Assembly: GCA_910587645.1 (NCBI GenBank)
Contig: CAJUNA010000041.1
Span: forward strand, 248,001 to 312,000
Length of the DNA: 64,000 bases
Source: an uncultured Oscillospiraceae bacterium
Lineage (GTDB): Bacteria; Bacillota; Clostridia; Oscillospirales; Oscillospiraceae
Direction: 5' to 3'
Below, in pieces: positions 60,680-64,000 of the stretch. The notes under the pieces were generated by a model, which worked only from the letters and a program-made list of their open reading frames with translations, did not search any database and was not told where the DNA came from. Position 1 is the stretch's first letter; every line of letters begins with the position of its first letter. Position numbers and translations under genes: made by a program.

Positions 60680-61525
60680 CTATTGCACTAAGCGCAGTTT
60701 CTCCAGGTATTTTGCGTGCTCCGCCGCGCTGGACATCAGGTAAATCCGCGTTGTTTCCACAGACGAATGGCCCAGGGTATCTGCCAGCTTCACCAGATCC
60801 CGGCTGATCCGGTAAAAGACAATGGCAAACAGATGGCGCAGGTTGTGGGGAAACACCTTGGACGGCTCCACACCCGCCCGGGCACAAATGGACTTCATCT
60901 CCTGCCAGATCTGTTTGCGCGACAGACTTCTTCCGCTTTTTGTGAGAAAAATCTCACCGGAAGCGGCTTTTATTTTCTGCGCGTATTTGAGCAGCTTGAC
61001 GCACAGCTTGCGGGAGAGAAGGATTGTCCGGATTTTCCCCTTCATGCGGATAACCGCCTGCCCCGCCCGGACAGCTTCCACAGTAATGCAGCGAAGCTCG
61101 CTGACCCGGATGCCTGTGGAGCAGATGGTCTCCATCAGAAGCGCCAGCCGGTTCCGGCCCAGATCCCTGGCTGTTCCTACCAGACGCTCATATTCCTGAC
61201 GGCTCAGCTCCCGGCCTTTCTCCCGGAATAATTGGCGCTGGATCCGCAGGAATTTGACCCGGCACTCCTGCCACCCCAGAAAGTCAAAGCATCCGTTGAG
61301 AGCGGAGAGCTTCGCGTTGACCGTGGCGGGAGACAGCCCCTCCGCCAGCAGATGGTTTTTCCACTGCGCCGCCAAATCCTTGGTTACCAGCCTTCCCGCC
61401 AGCCATCCGGCAAAGGCGTTAATATCCCGGCGGTATTTTTCCACCGTGGACGGCGCCCGGTCCTCCGCCCGCAGGCTCCTGACATAGGCATCGATCCTCC
61501 TGGCGGTCAGCTCCCGTGTTTTCAT
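60680..61525 (-). CDS. tyrosine site-specific recombinase, likely invertase of the adjacent switch
   Basis: A 281-residue integrase-family protein. N-terminal SAM-like core-binding domain (residues 1-90, with STVEKYRRDINAFAGWL). The catalytic residues are Arg in STGIRVSELR, Lys in KGKIRTI, HNLRH, the LGH of DTLGHSS and Tyr in TTRIYL, so all six are present. ATG at 61525 has AAGGAGG. The size and the inverted repeats at its 3' end suggest a DNA invertase and not a phage integrase. Confidence 0.92.
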   Translation of the reverse strand: MKTRELTARRIDAYVRSLRAEDRAPSTVEKYRRDINAFAGWLAGRLVTKDLAAQWKNHLLAEGLSPATVNAKLSALNGCFDFLGWQECRVKFLRIQRQLFREKGRELSRQEYERLVGTARDLGRNRLALLMETICSTGIRVSELRCITVEAVRAGQAVIRMKGKIRTILLSRKLCVKLLKYAQKIKAASGEIFLTKSGRSLSRKQIWQEMKSICARAGVEPSKVFPHNLRHLFAIVFYRISRDLVKLADTLGHSSVETTRIYLMSSAAEHAKYLEKLRLVQ

Positions 61526-61557
61526 TGCTTACGTCCTCCTTGTTATGTAATTGGCCT

Positions 61558-61563
61558 ATTATA
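61558..61563 (-). promoter_or_regulatory. -10 element ahead of the recombinase
   Basis: Minus strand TATAAT, 32 bases before the recombinase ATG. No good -35 at 16-18 bases; TAGAAA is the best. The gene could also be read through from the GT2 upstream. Confidence 0.4.
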
Positions 61564-61583
61564 CACTATCCAGGGAGGATTTT

Positions 61584-62594
61584 CTACTTTTTTCTTGCCT
61601 GCCGCAGAAAATCCTCAGCAGAAACCGCAAGCTGCCGGTAATGGGCTTCGCAGTCCTGCCAGTGCCGGTCTACCAGCTCCCGTTCCATGCGCCGGATGGA
61701 GAAATAGCGGGTGATGTACAGCCACAGCATGATAGCGAAATACGGGGAGAAAAATCGAAAAAACCGTACCAACTGGCTGGGACTTGTCCGGAAAGCGGCA
61801 GACTTCTCCTGCATCCGCAGCAGAAGCCGGAATAGGAAGGAATGTTCCGCTTCCCTCTGAACCCGGCACAGACGCCCGATTTCCTGATTATGCAATATCC
61901 GGCTGGCGCTGTTAAAATTAGATATGGACGTATCGGATACCCGGTACAGGATGACAGGACGGTTGACGTAACAGGTTTTGATTCCTGGATTTGCCGTAAT
62001 GATTTTTTGGAAGCAGGCGCGGTCGTTGACCGTCTGGAAACGCAGGATAAAATCATAGACCTCCTCCGTCAGGAGGGATTTCCGGTATATAGCTGTCCCT
62101 GACAGAGGACAGCCCAGCTTTACCGCCCGATGCAGAGCCTTTCCCTTGATAAACGCCTGCAAAACCACCTCTAAATAAGTATGGTACGATTTAACTAATT
62201 TTCCAGAGCCGGAAAACTTGATAAAGGCAGGACAGACCATGCCGTATTCCGAAAGCATTTCCGTCAGTTCAAACACGTTGTAGGGCGCCAGCAGGTCATC
62301 GCCGTCCACCTTCACAAACTGTTCCCCTTCCACAGCCCGCAGCGCGTCCACATAATTGCGGCAGATGCCGCCGTTTTCTTCCCGGAACAGCAGGTCGATT
62401 TTTTCAAACATATCCCGGTTTTGTTCCGCCCACCTTTGGATAACTTCCCTGCTGCCGTCCGTGGAACCATCATCGGCAGTAATAAGCTGGAATTTGCGGC
62501 CCTGCCCGTAATGCTTGATCTGGTATTTAACGCTCTCCAGCGCCATGGCTACAACGTCTGACTGCTGGTAGCAGGTTACAATAAAAGTAAATAT
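61584..62594 (-). CDS. family 2 glycosyltransferase with apparent non-ATG start
   Basis: A GT-A glycosyltransferase. The first ATG (62546) would delete the first beta strand. In-frame codons upstream encode the expected KIFTFIVTCYQQSD start, back to a TAG at 62607-62609. In that stretch no ATG, GTG or TTG exists. AGGAGG (62603-62608) is 8 bases before an ATA codon (62592-62594) and 2 before an ATC. The donor motifs TADDGSTDGS and KVDGDD are intact, giving about 336 residues. It is the gene upstream of the recombinase and may decorate the same polymer. Confidence 0.85.
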   Translation of the reverse strand: MFTFIVTCYQQSDVVAMALESVKYQIKHYGQGRKFQLITADDGSTDGSREVIQRWAEQNRDMFEKIDLLFREENGGICRNYVDALRAVEGEQFVKVDGDDLLAPYNVFELTEMLSEYGMVCPAFIKFSGSGKLVKSYHTYLEVVLQAFIKGKALHRAVKLGCPLSGTAIYRKSLLTEEVYDFILRFQTVNDRACFQKIITANPGIKTCYVNRPVILYRVSDTSISNFNSASRILHNQEIGRLCRVQREAEHSFLFRLLLRMQEKSAAFRTSPSQLVRFFRFFSPYFAIMLWLYITRYFSIRRMERELVDRHWQDCEAHYRQLAVSAEDFLRQARKK

Positions 62595-62628
62595 TTTGAT
62601 GTCCTCCTAATGTAAAATGGTAAACCGC

Positions 62629-62657
62629 TTGATTTTCCTCTGGCACCATATTATACT
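62629..62657 (+). promoter_or_regulatory. promoter for the plus-strand GT2
   Basis: TTGATT (62629-62634), 17 bases, TATACT (62652-62657), 33 bases before the start codon. Confidence 0.65.
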
Positions 62658-62690
62658 GCAAGATAATTGTATGTGCGGAGGAGAGACGTT

Positions 62691-63725
62691 ATGATTTCTG
62701 TCGTAATTCCCGTTTATAATGTGGAGCAATACCTGGGTGGCTGTCTGGACTCCGTCCTGTGCTCCGTGTATCAAGACTTCGAGCTGATCCTGGTCAATGA
62801 CGGTTCTACGGACGGAAGCTTTCAGATTTGCGGGGAATACGCCGCCCGGGACAGCCGGATCAGGCTCATTTCCCAGGAGAACACGGGGGTATCCGCCGCC
62901 CGGAACCGGGGGATTGACGCCTGCCAGGGTGAGTGGATTGTGTTTGTGGATGCTGACGATTTCATCTCTCCTAATTTTCTGAATCTCGTTGCCTGGGAGG
63001 GATACCAGGGCCAGGATCTCCTCCTCTTTGATTTCGCCAGGTCAGAAACGGATCTGACGGAGACACGGCCTACGCCGGAAACGCTTTGGTTTGGGCAGGA
63101 ACAGCTTCCGGCGCTGTTCCGCAGTCTCATTCAGCGTCTCCCGCTGGTGGAAGGCGGCAATCTGAACTTTGTCTCCCCCTGCGCCAAGGCGTACCGGAGG
63201 GAGCTGATCCAAGCGGCTTCTATCCGCTTTTCCCCGGAGCTTTTTTTCGGGGAGGATAAGCTTTTTAACGCAGAGTATTTAGCCCGGGTGAGACGCTGTG
63301 CCTATTGCCCTGCCCCAGTTTATTACTACAATATCCACCTGGACTCCTCCTCCCACCGCTTCAACCCCATGCTGGCTGGCAACCTTTCCCGGCTGCTGGA
63401 AAAGCTTAAGGAGGTTTTGGTAAGCTGCCGCATGCTCCCTCAGTTGGAGCTGGATTTCTTCTCCTATGCCCTAGAAAACCTGAGTTACACAATGGTATGG
63501 ACGGTATTCTGCCGGGAAAATACCAGCACTTTTGCCGAAAAGCTGCAAATCTGCCGCATATTGCGGGAAAATGCGCTCTACTGCGAAGCTATGACGTATA
63601 ACCGCTCCTGCGGCCACTGGGTGAGGAAGACGCTCATTTGGCTATTCCGCCTGCGCTGGTATCCCGCTGTGGGCCTGTTGTCCAGAATATGGTATGATTA
63701 TTTGTCATGGAAAAACCGGCGGTAA
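62691..63725 (+). CDS. family 2 glycosyltransferase
   Basis: A 344-residue GT-A enzyme. Start at 62691 (MISVVIPVYN) has GGAGGAG upstream. Motifs: VNDGSTDGSF, GVSAARNRGID and the metal DxD in FVDADDF; an acidic ELFFGEDKLFN region follows as catalytic part. It is divergent from the preceding GT2. It overlaps the convergent gene at its 3' end by 28 bases. Confidence 0.92.
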   Translation: MISVVIPVYNVEQYLGGCLDSVLCSVYQDFELILVNDGSTDGSFQICGEYAARDSRIRLISQENTGVSAARNRGIDACQGEWIVFVDADDFISPNFLNLVAWEGYQGQDLLLFDFARSETDLTETRPTPETLWFGQEQLPALFRSLIQRLPLVEGGNLNFVSPCAKAYRRELIQAASIRFSPELFFGEDKLFNAEYLARVRRCAYCPAPVYYYNIHLDSSSHRFNPMLAGNLSRLLEKLKEVLVSCRMLPQLELDFFSYALENLSYTMVWTVFCRENTSTFAEKLQICRILRENALYCEAMTYNRSCGHWVRKTLIWLFRLRWYPAVGLLSRIWYDYLSWKNRR

Positions 63726-64000
63726 GCGGGGTACAGTTTTTTCCAGACCCAGGCATCGCGAAAAAGTGCCCAGAGCAGTTCCTTGACCGCATTGCCCGCC
63801 TGGACTTTTCCGTACCGCCGCACTTGCCCCAAGGCGCGGAAAACCTCCCTCCACCGGCGGTACTTCAAGGAAATCCGATACCGCCGGTTTGCCTTCCAGC
63901 AGCGGATGCGGTTCTGTTCCGCCGGGCTGTCTATGCCGCAGAGGGCGGCGATTTCATCGATCAGGCTCTCATAATCCTTGTACTTTTTTTCCTCCTGAGC
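63698..64000 (-). CDS. C-terminal part of a minus-strand protein, probably a glycosyltransferase
   Basis: A frame open from base 64000 to a TAA at 63698 encodes 100 residues. It is basic and helical (QEEKKYKDYESLIDEIAAL, WKANRRYRISLKYRRW, LLWALFRDAWVWKKLYP). Such ends are common in GT2 enzymes, and the neighbours are glycosyltransferases, but the catalytic part is outside the window. Confidence 0.6.
   Translation of the reverse strand, partial: AQEEKKYKDYESLIDEIAALCGIDSPAEQNRIRCWKANRRYRISLKYRRWREVFRALGQVRRYGKVQAGNAVKELLWALFRDAWVWKKLYPAYRRFFHDK

Noticed and set aside
60680..61525. Recombinase as a phage or ICE integrase
   Set aside because: No tRNA gene, excisionase, phage genes or direct att repeats are near; inverted repeats at its end fit an invertase better.
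1..64000. CRISPR arrays, insertion sequences, rRNA or tRNA genes
   Set aside because: No regularly spaced repeats, transposase frames, rRNA blocks or tRNA cloverleafs were noticed; rnpB is the only structural RNA I can support.

Overview
The window looks like chromosomal DNA of a GC-rich, spore-forming anaerobic Firmicute, most likely a clostridium of the Oscillospiraceae type. The reasons are the Firmicutes-type gene order around priA-def-fmt-rsmB-rlmN-prpC-prkC, remA, cdaA-cdaR and a yunB sporulation gene. Small clostridial families (DUF5685, DUF3343, CD1871A) and a Rex-box adhE agree with this. The exopolysaccharide locus lacks the outer-membrane Pel components. The species cannot be named from sequence alone.

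Region 1-16000, all minus strand, is housekeeping: a long run from yicC through remA, gmk, rpoZ, priA, def, fmt, a zinc peptidase, rsmB, rlmN, prpC and a PASTA kinase that runs off the left edge. Ahead of it lie a DnaJ-like protein, DUF5685, an RseC-like protein and cdaR-cdaA (c-di-AMP synthesis). Region 16200-30300 holds a cysteine desulfurase with DUF3343, carD-ispD-ispF and an ABC exporter operon with its own two-component system. It then holds yfcE, ligA, yunB, murD and, on the plus strand, rnpB. Region 30300-44700 is mixed: a phosphoribosyltransferase, a methyltransferase, cysK, a three-gene redox operon, a secreted SLH-anchored M3 peptidase, VanZ, an AI-2E family exporter, adhE, a GNAT, rpsU, a MerR regulator and an MFS transporter.

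Region 44683-60241 (minus) is one tightly spaced 11-gene exopolysaccharide operon of Gram-positive Pel type. Its order is an SDR-PelD fusion, a PelE-like protein, a DUF2194 (PelA-like) protein, PelF, PelG, DUF2304, a GT4, a GT2, a polytopic membrane protein, a DUF4874/DUF4832 protein and a Wzx-like flippase. The PelD part keeps an RxxD c-di-GMP I-site in front of a destroyed GGDEF motif. The fused SDR domain seems to have lost its catalytic Tyr and Lys.

The most striking feature lies between that operon and a tyrosine recombinase (60680-61525). It is an AT-rich stretch bounded by inverted repeats, 18/18 for an inner pair and 21/22 for an outer pair, and it carries promoter-like elements. It reads as a recombinase-driven invertible promoter (phase switch) for the operon. 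The operon would then be controlled by DNA inversion at transcription and by c-di-GMP after translation. Two more glycosyltransferases and the tail of another minus-strand gene fill the right end.
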